Positions 7,427 through 14,033 are shown, counted from the first letter of the stretch. The stretch: DNA of 17,466 nucleotides from CAIXYX01 sp043806415 (GCA_043806415.1 JAZDHB010000029.1:1-17466); one strand, 5' to 3'. The notes: generated by a model not told the origin, from the sequence alone. Translations and numbers: made by a program.

Positions 7427-7723
7427 TCATAGGTTGCGGTCCAGCTTCGTCTCCCAGATGTATTTGCCGTATTTGGCGAACGTCACTTCCAGGCAGATGC
7501 CCAGCTTGTTCTGGGAAAGGAACGCCTGCGCCTCGCGCACCGCGGTCTCGCTGACCTCGTCGGTGTTCTGCCACAGGCATGCCTTGTGCACGTTGATGCA
7601 GTCGGCCACGAGGCCGGCGTCCAGGGAAGAGAAGCCCAGCGCGCGGAATTTTTCCAGCACGGCCTGGCCGGTCAGCTTGTTGGGGTTGAGCTTGGCCGCG
7701 GTGGCGGAGTCGATCGGTTGCAT
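7427..7723 (-). CDS. Unrecognised 98-aa protein
   Basis: I do not recognise this family. The product is soluble and largely helical in appearance, with three Cys (in ADCINV, KACLWQ and GICLEV) and a C-terminal FAKYGKYIWETKLDRNL segment. GGTGATCC (7740-7733), a strong match to the archaeal anti-Shine-Dalgarno sequence, sits 9 nt before the ATG at 7723 but only 3 nt before the ATG at 7729, so 7723 is the better start. It lies 51 nt upstream of the DUF1858 gene on the same strand, so the two may work together. That is inference only. Confidence 0.65.
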   Translation of the reverse strand: MQPIDSATAAKLNPNKLTGQAVLEKFRALGFSSLDAGLVADCINVHKACLWQNTDEVSETAVREAQAFLSQNKLGICLEVTFAKYGKYIWETKLDRNL

Positions 7724-7745
7724 GCCCATTGAGGATCACCTGGAT

Positions 7746-7762
7746 GGAATCGGACTTCGATT
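7746..7762. other. Inverted repeat in the leader of the 98-aa gene
   Basis: GAATCG-GACTT-CGATTC is a perfect 6-bp dyad with a 5-nt loop, lying 6 nt upstream of the GGTGATCC ribosome site on the minus strand. It could form an RNA hairpin near the ribosome site or act as an operator. The remainder of the 304-nt gap (7763-7945) is GC-rich, with one T-run at 7865-7878, and I see no gene in it. Confidence 0.4.
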
Positions 7763-7945
7763 CTGGTCGCTCACCCATAAACGGGGAGAAAATTCAAAAA
7801 GACTTCGAGTGCAGGCGGATTTGGCGGGCGGAGCGGAAATCATGCGGAGACCGGGCCGGATCGTATTTCTTTTTTTCGGCCGTGGGACGCGCGGGGCCGA
7901 CAGGCGCGAACGGATACCCGGCCACCTCGTGCGCGGCGGGATGGG

Positions 7946-7955
7946 CTTATAAATA
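7946..7955 (+). promoter_or_regulatory. TATA box of the rpoE1 operon
   Basis: CTTATAAATA is a near-consensus archaeal TATA box. It predicts a start site near 7975 and a leader of about 50 nt before the rpoE1 ATG. It is the clearest promoter in the window and fits a strongly expressed information-processing operon. Confidence 0.7.
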
Positions 7956-8027
7956 TTCACCACCCATATAGGTTGCGGATTGGCGAACAGTGAAGAAACA
8001 AGCGTCAGCCTTTTTCGGTGAGATCGC

Positions 8028-8648
8028 ATGTATCAGATGATTACAGTCTATGACCGCGTCCGGCTTCCGGCCCAGTATTTCTCGATGAAGGTGAGCGAGG
8101 GCCTCATGAGCATCCTGCGCGAGAATTACGAGCGGAGGATCGACCGGAACCTCGGCATCGTCCTGCTGGTCTCCAACGTCCAGGCGCAGGGCGACGGCAT
8201 GGTCATCCCCTCGGACGGAGCGGCTTATTATGACGTCAAGTTCGACGCCCTGACTTACCTGCCCGCCGTCAACGAGGTGGTGGAGGCCGAGGTCAGCGAG
8301 CTGGTGGAGTTCGGCGCGTTCGTCGGCATCGGCTCGGTCGAAGGCCTCATCCATCTCTCGCAGATCGCCAACGACTTCCTTAATTACAACAAGAAGACCC
8401 CGGCGTTCGTCGGGAAGGAGAGCAAGAAAACGCTCAAGAAGGGCGACCGGGTGCTCGCGAAGGTGTCCACCATCTCGCTCAAGAGCTCGCTTTCAGAGAC
8501 GAAGATCGGGCTGACCATGAGGCCGGAAGGGCTCGGGAAGCTCGAATGGATCGACGAGCGCGCCAAGAAGACCGCCGCGCCGCCGGCCGGGGAGCCGAAG
8601 GAGGCCAAACCGGAGAAGGCCAAGAAGAAATCCAAGGAGAAGGAATAG
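8028..8648 (+). CDS. rpoE1: RNA polymerase subunit E' (Rpo7/RpoE1)
   Basis: This is the archaeal counterpart of eukaryotic Rpb7, which with Rpo4 forms the stalk that binds nascent RNA and helps promoter opening. The N-terminal MYQMITVYDRVRLPAQYF is the typical Rpb7 start. An S1-type OB fold follows from about residue 80 (VVEAEVSELVEFGAFVGIGSVEGLIHLSQI). The last ~25 residues are a Lys/Glu/Pro-rich tail beyond the usual end, giving 206 aa. GGTGA at 8017-8021 lies 6 nt before the ATG. It is the first gene of the operon, followed by spt4 as in many archaea. Confidence 0.95.
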   Translation: MYQMITVYDRVRLPAQYFSMKVSEGLMSILRENYERRIDRNLGIVLLVSNVQAQGDGMVIPSDGAAYYDVKFDALTYLPAVNEVVEAEVSELVEFGAFVGIGSVEGLIHLSQIANDFLNYNKKTPAFVGKESKKTLKKGDRVLAKVSTISLKSSLSETKIGLTMRPEGLGKLEWIDERAKKTAAPPAGEPKEAKPEKAKKKSKEKE

Positions 8649-8656
8649 GTGAAGAG

Positions 8657-8842
8657 ATGACCAAAGCCTGCAAGAACTGCCATCTGATCGTCGAGGAAGC
8701 GGCCGAGTGCCCGCTGTGCAAAGGCACCGACTTCTCCGAGAAATTCAACTCCATCGCGCTCATATTCGACGCGACGAAATCCGAAATCGCGGCCAAGCTC
8801 GGAGTGAAGGCGCCGGGCCGGTACGCCATCAAAGTAAGATAA
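8657..8842 (+). CDS. spt4: Spt4 (RpoE2, subunit E'') transcription elongation factor
   Basis: Spt4 pairs with Spt5 to make RNA polymerase processive. The 61-aa product has the zinc-binding CKNC (Cys5, Cys8) and CPLC (Cys18, Cys21), then the FNSIALIFDATKSEIAAKLGVKAPGRYAIKVR core shared by archaeal Spt4. The start is ATG 8657, with GGTGA overlapping the rpoE1 stop. A longer upstream reading in this frame overlaps rpoE1 and is not credible. The 8-nt spacing indicates co-translation with rpoE1. Confidence 0.93.
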   Translation: MTKACKNCHLIVEEAAECPLCKGTDFSEKFNSIALIFDATKSEIAAKLGVKAPGRYAIKVR

Positions 8843-8852
8843 GGGTGAGAAC

Positions 8853-9170
8853 ATGGTATCCAAACCACGCGGCCGCAACCGGCTTGTGAACTGCGATTCG
8901 TGCGGACGGCGGATCCCGCGCGACAAGGCGGTCAGCTATGACAATGTCACGGTTTATGCCACCGAGATGAAATCCGGAGAGGGCGACGACGTGCGCACCA
9001 TGCTGCGCCGCGAACAGCATTTCTGCCCCTCTTGCGGAAAACACCGGCGCATTTACGAAAAAAAGGGCCGACAGGCGGCCCGTCGGGCCGAGCGCTGGGG
9101 GGCGCAGGACCAGCAACAGCCACACCGCGAGCGGTGGGGCCGGCAGGAGGGTTATGAGAGAGTCGCGTGA
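8853..9170 (+). CDS. rps26e: Ribosomal protein S26e family (eS26)
   Basis: A small basic two-Cys-pair protein of 105 aa. VNCDSCGRRIPRDKAV (Cys14, Cys17) and HFCPSCGKHRRIYEKKG (Cys58, Cys61) match the zinc-binding and PRDKAV signatures of eS26, a small-subunit protein near the mRNA exit channel. The spacing between the pairs and the Arg/Gln-rich C-terminal tail differ from the crenarchaeal proteins I know, so this is a divergent member. GGGTGAGAAC directly precedes the ATG, and the gene lies 10 nt after spt4. The spot often holds S24e/S27ae in other archaea. Confidence 0.72.
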   Translation: MVSKPRGRNRLVNCDSCGRRIPRDKAVSYDNVTVYATEMKSGEGDDVRTMLRREQHFCPSCGKHRRIYEKKGRQAARRAERWGAQDQQQPHRERWGRQEGYERVA

Positions 9171-9194
9171 ACGCACGCGGGTTGGGGTGATGGA

Positions 9195-9482
9195 TTGACT
9201 GAAGAAACGCTCGATTTCGAAGGGCGGAAGTACGTCGGTCTCTCTTTTATTTTAGGGAACAAGCCGCTCCTGGTGGTCAAAGCCAGGAAGGGGTATGTGG
9301 CATGCGCATACCTCGACAAGATAACGTCAGAGCATTTGGGGGATGTCGCCGCCTTCGTGTCCGGGGTGGACAACTTCGACGGCCTGAGGCATGCCAAGAT
9401 ACGCGGGATGACCGCGTGGGCCGAGGAATTGGGCATCCGCGAGGGGATGTCCGTCAAGAAAGCACTGGAGCTCATGGATTGA
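9195..9482 (+). CDS. DUF1805 protein
   Basis: The 95-aa product follows the DUF1805 pattern closely: YVGLSFILGNKPLLVVKARKGYVACAYLD, LGDVAAFVSGVDNFDGL, and a C-terminal LGIREGMSVKKALELM. The family occurs in archaea and Bacillus-type bacteria (YunC-like) and has no established function. The only in-frame start after the S26e stop is TTG 9195, preceded by GGGGTGA with short spacing (about 4 nt). It is the last gene of the rpoE1 operon. Confidence 0.85.
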   Translation: MTEETLDFEGRKYVGLSFILGNKPLLVVKARKGYVACAYLDKITSEHLGDVAAFVSGVDNFDGLRHAKIRGMTAWAEELGIREGMSVKKALELMD

Positions 9483-9494
9483 GCTCGTTTAGTC

Positions 9495-9666
9495 CTATTT
9501 CTCTTCTTTTTCGACAGATAACGGCCAGCTTGGGAGCGGGCCTGAGGCGGCAACAGATACGACGAGAAAAAAGAGACGGGCGCCCGGGCGCCCCGAGACG
9601 CTGCCTTCGCTGGAACATTTTTCTTTTCCGCGATGAGGGGTCGCGGTTTCTTCCGACTTCTTTCGG
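9495..9666 (+). terminator. Terminator-rich 3' region of the rpoE1 operon
   Basis: In the 238-nt gap 9483-9720 I see a T-rich run (9496-9511), a 16-bp perfect palindrome GGGCGCCCGGGCGCCC (9578-9593), a hairpin CCGCGA-TGAGGGG-TCGCGG (9628-9646) followed by TTTCTTCC, and a small CCGA/TCGG hairpin (9653-9666). Together they fit transcript ends. A structured small RNA is an alternative. No ORF is credible here. Confidence 0.45.
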
Positions 9667-9692
9667 CTCTTTCTCTCGCGGATGGGAACGGA

Positions 9693-9700
9693 TTAAATAG
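9693..9700 (+). promoter_or_regulatory. TATA box of the 311-aa gene
   Basis: TTAAATAG lies so that a start site 25-27 nt downstream falls on or just before the ATG at 9721. There is no Shine-Dalgarno sequence. The gene therefore appears to be leaderless. Confidence 0.55.
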
Positions 9701-9720
9701 GTTAGCGGCGAGCATAGGCC

Positions 9721-10656
9721 ATGATGCAGCAGAAAACGGCACAGGAGCGGCTGACTGACGAGGATCAGGCCCGGGAACAACGCAAGGACCGCTTACGCCA
9801 GGAGTTCTGGAGCCAGGGCTTCGTGCCGGCCACCATCCGTTTGACCAATGCGTACCGCGACATCAAGGCGGTTGGGGCCACCCAGGAGCCGGGGGTTCTG
9901 ATCAATGGCGAGGCGGCGCAAAGCCAGCCCGTCCATTCCAGCTGCTCGATCAGCGTGGAGATGCCGATTCCGCCCGAGCTCTCGGTCCCGGGGGAGAAGG
10001 AGCGGCTCAAAGAGCAGATGCTCGCTTACCTGTCCCAGACCAATGCCCACGCGACCGTCATCGAGACCACGAACGGCTTTTTCATCCAGGAGGACGTGTT
10101 CCTCGAGGGGCTGAAGAACGCCCCGGTTTGGCACGTGCCGCTCCAGCAGGAGATCGCAGAGATCGCTCCCCAGACAAGCGAGCGGCTGATGGTGGAAGGC
10201 ATCGAATACGCCAGCCACGCCGCAAAGGAGACGCTCCGGGAAGCCGGGGGAATCCCGGCCCCGATCCGGCAGGATGTGCCCGATCTGCTGACCATGAAAC
10301 TGGGGGAGGAGAATTTCGCCGCCGAAAAACCGGCTGAAAACCTTTTCGCCCAGGCCAAGAAAGCCTTCTCGGACCTGCTGGCCGCCATGGAGAAAGAAAA
10401 CGGGCTGGACCCCATGGAAACCCGGCTCGCGGTGGCGGGCTACGAAAACGGGCTGGACCGCACGCAGCTGGTGCTCAGCCACCCTCAAAGCGGGCATGAG
10501 GAGAAAAAACAGGCGCTCGGACGGATGCTCGCCCAGGCGGCCAAAACCTTCGGGATCGCGGAGAAGAACCAGAAGCTCATAGAAACGAGACCAAACGAGA
10601 AGAGCGGCTTTTACCTCGTGCCCGAAAAATCGGATCGCAAAACGAGTTTGGCGTGA
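9721..10656 (+). CDS. Unrecognised 311-aa protein
   Basis: I do not recognise this protein. It is soluble, with no signal peptide or membrane segment, one Cys, and many charged residues. The N-terminal ~35 residues are a strongly charged helix (QERLTDEDQAREQRKDRLRQEFW). A middle part (about 75-135) alternates strand-like and helical segments, with NAHATVIETTNGFFIQEDVF. The C-terminal half is helical and Ala/Glu/Lys-rich. Two Met codons start it; the first is favoured by the TATA spacing. It is monocistronic and convergent with the HD-domain gene, with 3 nt between the stops. GC-rich codons match its neighbours, so recent transfer is not indicated. Confidence 0.75.
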   Translation: MMQQKTAQERLTDEDQAREQRKDRLRQEFWSQGFVPATIRLTNAYRDIKAVGATQEPGVLINGEAAQSQPVHSSCSISVEMPIPPELSVPGEKERLKEQMLAYLSQTNAHATVIETTNGFFIQEDVFLEGLKNAPVWHVPLQQEIAEIAPQTSERLMVEGIEYASHAAKETLREAGGIPAPIRQDVPDLLTMKLGEENFAAEKPAENLFAQAKKAFSDLLAAMEKENGLDPMETRLAVAGYENGLDRTQLVLSHPQSGHEEKKQALGRMLAQAAKTFGIAEKNQKLIETRPNEKSGFYLVPEKSDRKTSLA

Positions 10657-10659
10657 GGA

Positions 10660-11277
10660 TTAATTCCTCTTTCCCGCGTCCCATTTCCCGTCCTGCAGGA
10701 ACCAGGCCGACGAATCGCGCGAGAGGATGGCCGAGAGAAGCGCTTTCCCCTCCCGGCTCTTCACGGCCTCTTTTTGGGTGTGCTCGATCCATTTTTTGGT
10801 GCGGTAGCCCGCGTCCAAATATTCCTTTGCCGTGATGGCGCACTCGATCTTGTCGGCCTCGCGGGCATAGATGCGAAGGCGGAGAGGGAGCGAATCCAGC
10901 GAGCGGGCCAGGTCTTCTTCCATTTGTTTTGGCAAGCCTTCCCGCTGGTCTTGCTCGCATTTTTTCTCGTCGAGCGAGCCGTACAGTTTGGCCAGGCGGT
11001 GCAGATCGCCGATGCGCGCCTCGTGCAGGTCGTGGAAAAGGCAGGCTTTGATGAGCAGGGCTTCCTCTTGCTCGCTTAATTGGGCCATTTTGGAAAGCAC
11101 CCAGCCGACAAGCGCGGTGCGGAACGAATGCTCGGCCACGGACTCGCGCGGCGCGCGCACGGTGTCCCAGCCGGTGCGCGAGACGGTCTTGAGCAGGCCG
11201 GCCTCGAAAAGCAGGTCGGCGATGCGCGCGTTTGGAGCGGTTGGGACGCCCGGGGCGTTCGGGTTTTCTTTGGCCAT
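10660..11277 (-). CDS. HD-domain phosphohydrolase (YfbR/HDDC2-like, probable 5'-deoxynucleotidase)
   Basis: A 205-aa metal-dependent hydrolase. The motifs follow the YfbR/HDDC2 group: SRTGW (33-37), ESVAEHS with His50, FHDLHEARIGD with His82, Asp83 and Asp91, and READKIE with Asp143. That group dephosphorylates deoxynucleoside monophosphates, which would fit nucleotide-pool control alongside Dcd. The assigned substrate is family inference. GGTG at 11289-11286 is 8 nt before the ATG at 11277, so this start is preferred over the GTG at 11286. It lies 13 nt downstream of hicA on the same strand and is probably read from the hicBA promoter. Confidence 0.82.
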   Translation of the reverse strand: MAKENPNAPGVPTAPNARIADLLFEAGLLKTVSRTGWDTVRAPRESVAEHSFRTALVGWVLSKMAQLSEQEEALLIKACLFHDLHEARIGDLHRLAKLYGSLDEKKCEQDQREGLPKQMEEDLARSLDSLPLRLRIYAREADKIECAITAKEYLDAGYRTKKWIEHTQKEAVKSREGKALLSAILSRDSSAWFLQDGKWDAGKRN

Positions 11278-11290
11278 GCAAAACACCGGT

Positions 11291-11524
11291 TCATTTTGAC
11301 TCGTAAATAGAGATGAATTCCTCGCGGGTCATTCCCGCTTGCTTGATGATGCTCAGAAGCGTGCCGGTCTTGATTTCCTTGTGCAACGGGACGACAGGCT
11401 TGAGCTTTCTTCCTCCGACCGTTTTTATCAGAATCACGTGGCTGCCGGTCTGGTCCAGAACCGAGAAACCGGCTTTGGCGAGAAGCTTTATCACGCCATA
11501 CCCCGAGAGCACCGGCAGTTTCAT
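11291..11524 (-). CDS. hicA: HicA-type mRNA interferase toxin
   Basis: The 77-aa product has the small double-stranded-RNA-binding fold of HicA: LSGYGVIKLLAKAGFSVLDQTGSHVIL, with the catalytic His in GSH (residue 29), followed by VVPLHKEIKTGTLLSIIKQAGMTREEF. HicA cleaves mRNA and is neutralised by HicB. GGTG lies 5 nt before the ATG. It sits 21 nt downstream of hicB, in antitoxin-first order. Nothing appears truncated, so the pair may be functional. Confidence 0.92.
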   Translation of the reverse strand: MKLPVLSGYGVIKLLAKAGFSVLDQTGSHVILIKTVGGRKLKPVVPLHKEIKTGTLLSIIKQAGMTREEFISIYESK

Positions 11525-11545
11525 CCGAACACCGATCGATTGGAC

Positions 11546-11821
11546 TTAACATCCGGCGGCAGGCTTCGGACTGTTTTTGCGGACGGCGGAACCGGCAGGT
11601 TCGACGTCTATTGGAGTGATAAGCAGGGACGCCTGACGCTGGCGGATGGCAGCCAACTCTTCCGGCTCGGCGTGCTTCAGATAGAGGCCGATGGCGTCCT
11701 GCAGATTGGCAATCGCTTCTTTTACGCTCTTGCCTTGGCTGGTGACCTCAAGCTCGGCCGCCTTGGCGACATACCAATCGTCTTCCTTTTCGATAATTGC
11801 GGTGAAGGCCATAAGAACCAC
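11546..11821 (-). CDS. hicB: HicB-type antitoxin
   Basis: A 91-aa partner of HicA. FTAIIEKEDDWYVAKAAELEVTSQGKSVKEAIANLQDAIGLYLKH is the degenerate RNase-H-like HicB core. The C-terminal ~35 residues are short and basic, with no clear ribbon-helix-helix or HTH DNA-binding domain visible. The TATA box at 11841-11851 is about 25 nt from GTG 11821, favouring a leaderless GTG start; ATG 11812 (88 aa) is the alternative and gives the more usual HicB N-terminus. Confidence 0.85.
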   Translation of the reverse strand: MVLMAFTAIIEKEDDWYVAKAAELEVTSQGKSVKEAIANLQDAIGLYLKHAEPEELAAIRQRQASLLITPIDVEPAGSAVRKNSPKPAAGC

Positions 11822-11840
11822 GTAATGATAAGCCCGCCCG

Positions 11841-11851
11841 GATTTATAATG
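11841..11851 (-). promoter_or_regulatory. TATA box of hicB-hicA-HD
   Basis: The minus strand reads CATTATAAATC, a good archaeal TATA box, in the 37-nt gap between the orc1 stop and hicB. Spacing to GTG 11821 is about 25 nt. It gives the toxin-antitoxin operon a promoter independent of orc1. Confidence 0.55.
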
Positions 11852-11858
11852 AGCGTGC

Positions 11859-13496
11859 TCAATCCAGCGGGAAGGAGGGCGGGCCCTTCTTCACGACTTT
11901 GCCCGGGTTGTGGGCGGGCGGAAGCGGCTGGAGGCGGGGCTCGTGGCCCGGCGCGCGGGCGGAAGGCTCGAGACGCCCTTCTTGGGATTCTATCGGGAGG
12001 TGTAATCCGGCTTTCGCGGGCAGGTCCGGAACGGGGGCGTTCGTTTTGGCCGCGAACCCCGTCTCGCCTTTCTCGGAATGGACGGAACCCAGCTGCCGCT
12101 GCCGGGGCACGGGGCTTTCCCCGGCCGGAAGCGGATCGTCCGGGCCGTCGATGGTCCGGCCCTTCTCGATGATGGATTTCATCTGCGCGGGCGAATAGCC
12201 GGGCTTGATGAGGCGCGTGTGCCCGCGCATGCCTCGCCCGGATTCGATGGTGGTGATGAGCCCGAGCATCTCCAGGTCGTTGAGGTATTCGCGGTACCAG
12301 CGCGCCGAGCGCTTGGGCTTCTTGTGCGAGCGGCAGATGCGCGAGTACTCCTCGTACACCTCGCCGGACATGAGATGGGCGTCGGACTCGGAATTCACGG
12401 CCGGGGCGCCGAGGCGCTGGTAGCGGTTGCCCTCGATGGTGAGGTTGCAGACCGCCAGGAGGACGAGCTGCTGGTGGGCGGGCAGGGTGGCGATGGTCTC
12501 GGCGGCCAGGTCCACGTCCACGTTCCGGCGCGCCTCCTCCACTTCAGAGTGCGTGACGGCGGGCAGGCGCTTCTCGTCCGATATCTCGCCGGCTTTGAGC
12601 AGGAGCTTGAGCGCGTAGCGCGCGTCGCCCGTCTCCTGCGCCGCGATGGCGGCGGCCAAGCCGAGCGCCGACGGGTCGACCACGCCTGACTTGAAGCCGG
12701 CTTTCGCCCGGTCGATGAGGATGGCTTCCAGCTGCGGGGTGGTATAGGGCACGAAGACCATCTCAGTCTCGCACAGGCTCGATTTGGAGCGGGGGTCGAG
12801 CGCCTCCTTGAAGGAGAGACGGTTGGTGATGCCCAGGATGGAGATGGAGCCGCGCACAAGCTCGTCGTTCATGCGCGTGAGGGTGTAGAGCAGCTCGTCC
12901 AGGTCGCGCACCATGTCCACTTCGTCGAGCACGACCACCAAGCGGCGCGGGGTGTTGGAAGAGGACGGGTCCGGGGACGACGGCGGGGCTTTTCCCCCGT
13001 GGGCCGGCGGCGGGTCGGAGGCGCCGGCTTTCGAGCCCGCCGGGCCGGACGGATTCGGACGGGGTTGCGATTTGGATTCTAAGCCGGCTTTCTCCGAAGC
13101 GGCGCCGTCGATGTATTCCACCAGCTTCTCGTAGAGGGTGGCGACCCCGAAACCGGACTTGTCCAGCTCCGGGTTGAGGTCCTTGGCCAGCTTCTGGATG
13201 ACGCGGTAGCGCGAATTGTACATGCGGCAGTTGATGTAGCTGGATTTGGCGCGCGAGCGCTGCGCCTCGAACTTAAGCATCACGCGCCGCACGGTGCAGG
13301 TCTTGCCGGTGCCGGTCTTTCCGTAGATGAAGAGGTTGCGCGAGCGCTCGTCGGCCAGCGCGGGCGCGAACGCCACCATGATGCGCTCGATCTCCTTTTC
13401 GCGGAACGGAAGCTGCTCGGGCACGAAATGGGGGGATAACACGTTGCGGTCGGCGAAGATGGAGGGAGCGGATAAGATATCTTCAAAAGATGGCAT
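11859..13496 (-). CDS. orc1: Orc1/Cdc6 replication initiator
   Basis: This origin-binding AAA+ ATPase initiates archaeal replication and helps load MCM. From ATG 13496 it is 545 aa, against about 380-420 for the family. Walker A is GKTGTGKT (59-66), Walker B VVVLDEVD (187-194), sensor 1 GITN (222-225), sensor 2 GDARYAL (290-296), and a winged helix spans about 330-430 (KRSARWYREYLNDLEMLGLI). The extra length is a Pro/Ser/Gly-rich insertion at about 132-183, between Walker A and B, and a disordered tail at about 446-545. The upstream GTG at 13550 would add 18 unrelated residues and is unlikely. An AGGCGAT word lies shortly before the chosen ATG. It is divergent from sepF. Confidence 0.95.
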   Translation of the reverse strand: MPSFEDILSAPSIFADRNVLSPHFVPEQLPFREKEIERIMVAFAPALADERSRNLFIYGKTGTGKTCTVRRVMLKFEAQRSRAKSSYINCRMYNSRYRVIQKLAKDLNPELDKSGFGVATLYEKLVEYIDGAASEKAGLESKSQPRPNPSGPAGSKAGASDPPPAHGGKAPPSSPDPSSSNTPRRLVVVLDEVDMVRDLDELLYTLTRMNDELVRGSISILGITNRLSFKEALDPRSKSSLCETEMVFVPYTTPQLEAILIDRAKAGFKSGVVDPSALGLAAAIAAQETGDARYALKLLLKAGEISDEKRLPAVTHSEVEEARRNVDVDLAAETIATLPAHQQLVLLAVCNLTIEGNRYQRLGAPAVNSESDAHLMSGEVYEEYSRICRSHKKPKRSARWYREYLNDLEMLGLITTIESGRGMRGHTRLIKPGYSPAQMKSIIEKGRTIDGPDDPLPAGESPVPRQRQLGSVHSEKGETGFAAKTNAPVPDLPAKAGLHLPIESQEGRLEPSARAPGHEPRLQPLPPAHNPGKVVKKGPPSFPLD

Positions 13497-13504
13497 GATA
13501 TCGC

Positions 13505-13538
13505 CTGAAACGACGGGCCGGACGGGTGGAAGCGAAGG
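13505..13538. other. Two ORB-like words upstream of orc1 (candidate origin)
   Basis: CTGAAACGACGGG (13505-13517) and GGGTGGAAGCGAAGG (13524-13538) resemble the archaeal origin recognition core GTGGAAACGAAGGGG in the same orientation. The second has one mismatch over GTGGAAACGAAGG; the first is weaker. They sit next to orc1 and beside an AT-rich stretch (13548-13632), as at many archaeal origins. Two imperfect words are thin evidence. Confidence 0.3.
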
Positions 13539-13548
13539 ATGCCGGCCC

Positions 13549-13602
13549 AATTATAGGAGCCCGCCTCCCTTATAAGCAAATCGGCCCACAAAGATTTATA
13601 AG
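13549..13602. promoter_or_regulatory. TATA boxes of divergent orc1 and sepF
   Basis: Three TATA-like words lie here: aattatagg (13549-13557), the palindromic CTTATAAG (13569-13576) and gatttataag (13593-13602). The last predicts a sepF start site near 13622-13628. Either of the first two could drive orc1 on the minus strand, giving leaders of about 30-50 nt. Confidence 0.5.
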
Positions 13603-13631
13603 AAAATACCTGTTTAAGGGTCTATCATAGG

Positions 13632-13656
13632 CTAAGTCGTAAATGTTGCGGCTTAG
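13632..13656 (+). promoter_or_regulatory. Hairpin in the sepF leader next to the ribosome site
   Basis: CTAAGTCG and CGGCTTAG (13632-13639, 13649-13656) pair over 8 bp with one G-U around a 9-nt loop. The stem ends one base before the GGTGAG ribosome site (13658-13663). It would form near the 5' end of the predicted transcript and could affect ribosome access, or the dyad may be a DNA operator. Confidence 0.45.
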
Positions 13657-13667
13657 AGGTGAGTTGC

Positions 13668-14033
13668 ATGGGCTTTTTCGAAAAAATCACAAAAGGGATC
13701 GGGATGGGCAAGGAGATGAACATCGAGGAGTACATGAACACGGTCGAGATGGAGAATGTGGACGTGCTCCACGAGGCCGCGGACTTCTTCGTCAAGCCCA
13801 TCGCCCTCGAATCCGAGGCCGACACGGGCATCATCATGGAGGAACTCAAGGCCCGGAACATCATCCTGCTCAACGTCTCGCCCATGAAGCGCAACACGGC
13901 CAAGCTCAAGATGATCGTGGACAACATCAAGGCCCACATCGTCAAGATCAACGGCGACATCGCGCGCATCGACGAGGACAAGATTTTGCTCACGCCATCG
14001 CGCGTGAAGATCGTCAAGACGAGGAAGAAATAA
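13668..14033 (+). CDS. sepF: SepF, archaeal cell-division FtsZ membrane anchor
   Basis: SepF tethers FtsZ to the membrane at the division site. The 121-aa product starts MGFFEKITKGIG, a short amphipathic helix fitting the membrane-targeting segment. A linker and the SepF core follow: DFFVKPIALESEADTGIIMEELKARNIILLNVSPM, then GGDIA-like NGDIARIDEDKILLTPSRVKI. GGTGAG lies 4 nt before ATG 13668, so this is the start rather than the in-frame GTG at 13659, which overlaps that site. Length is close to other archaeal SepF. It is divergent from orc1. No ftsZ is in the window. Confidence 0.9.
   Translation: MGFFEKITKGIGMGKEMNIEEYMNTVEMENVDVLHEAADFFVKPIALESEADTGIIMEELKARNIILLNVSPMKRNTAKLKMIVDNIKAHIVKINGDIARIDEDKILLTPSRVKIVKTRKK

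Noticed and set aside
7763..7945. Possible tRNA or C/D box guide RNA in the gap before rpoE1
   Set aside because: I found no T-loop, cloverleaf pairing or paired C (RUGAUGA) and D (CUGA) boxes in order on either strand.
8546..8656. N-terminal extension of Spt4 overlapping rpoE1
   Set aside because: It would overlap 100 nt of rpoE1 in another frame; the zinc protein begins naturally at ATG 8657 behind a GGTGA site.
13497..13550. N-terminal extension of Orc1 to GTG 13550
   Set aside because: The 18 extra residues are not family-like, run through the promoter region, and the usual N-terminus begins at Met 13496.
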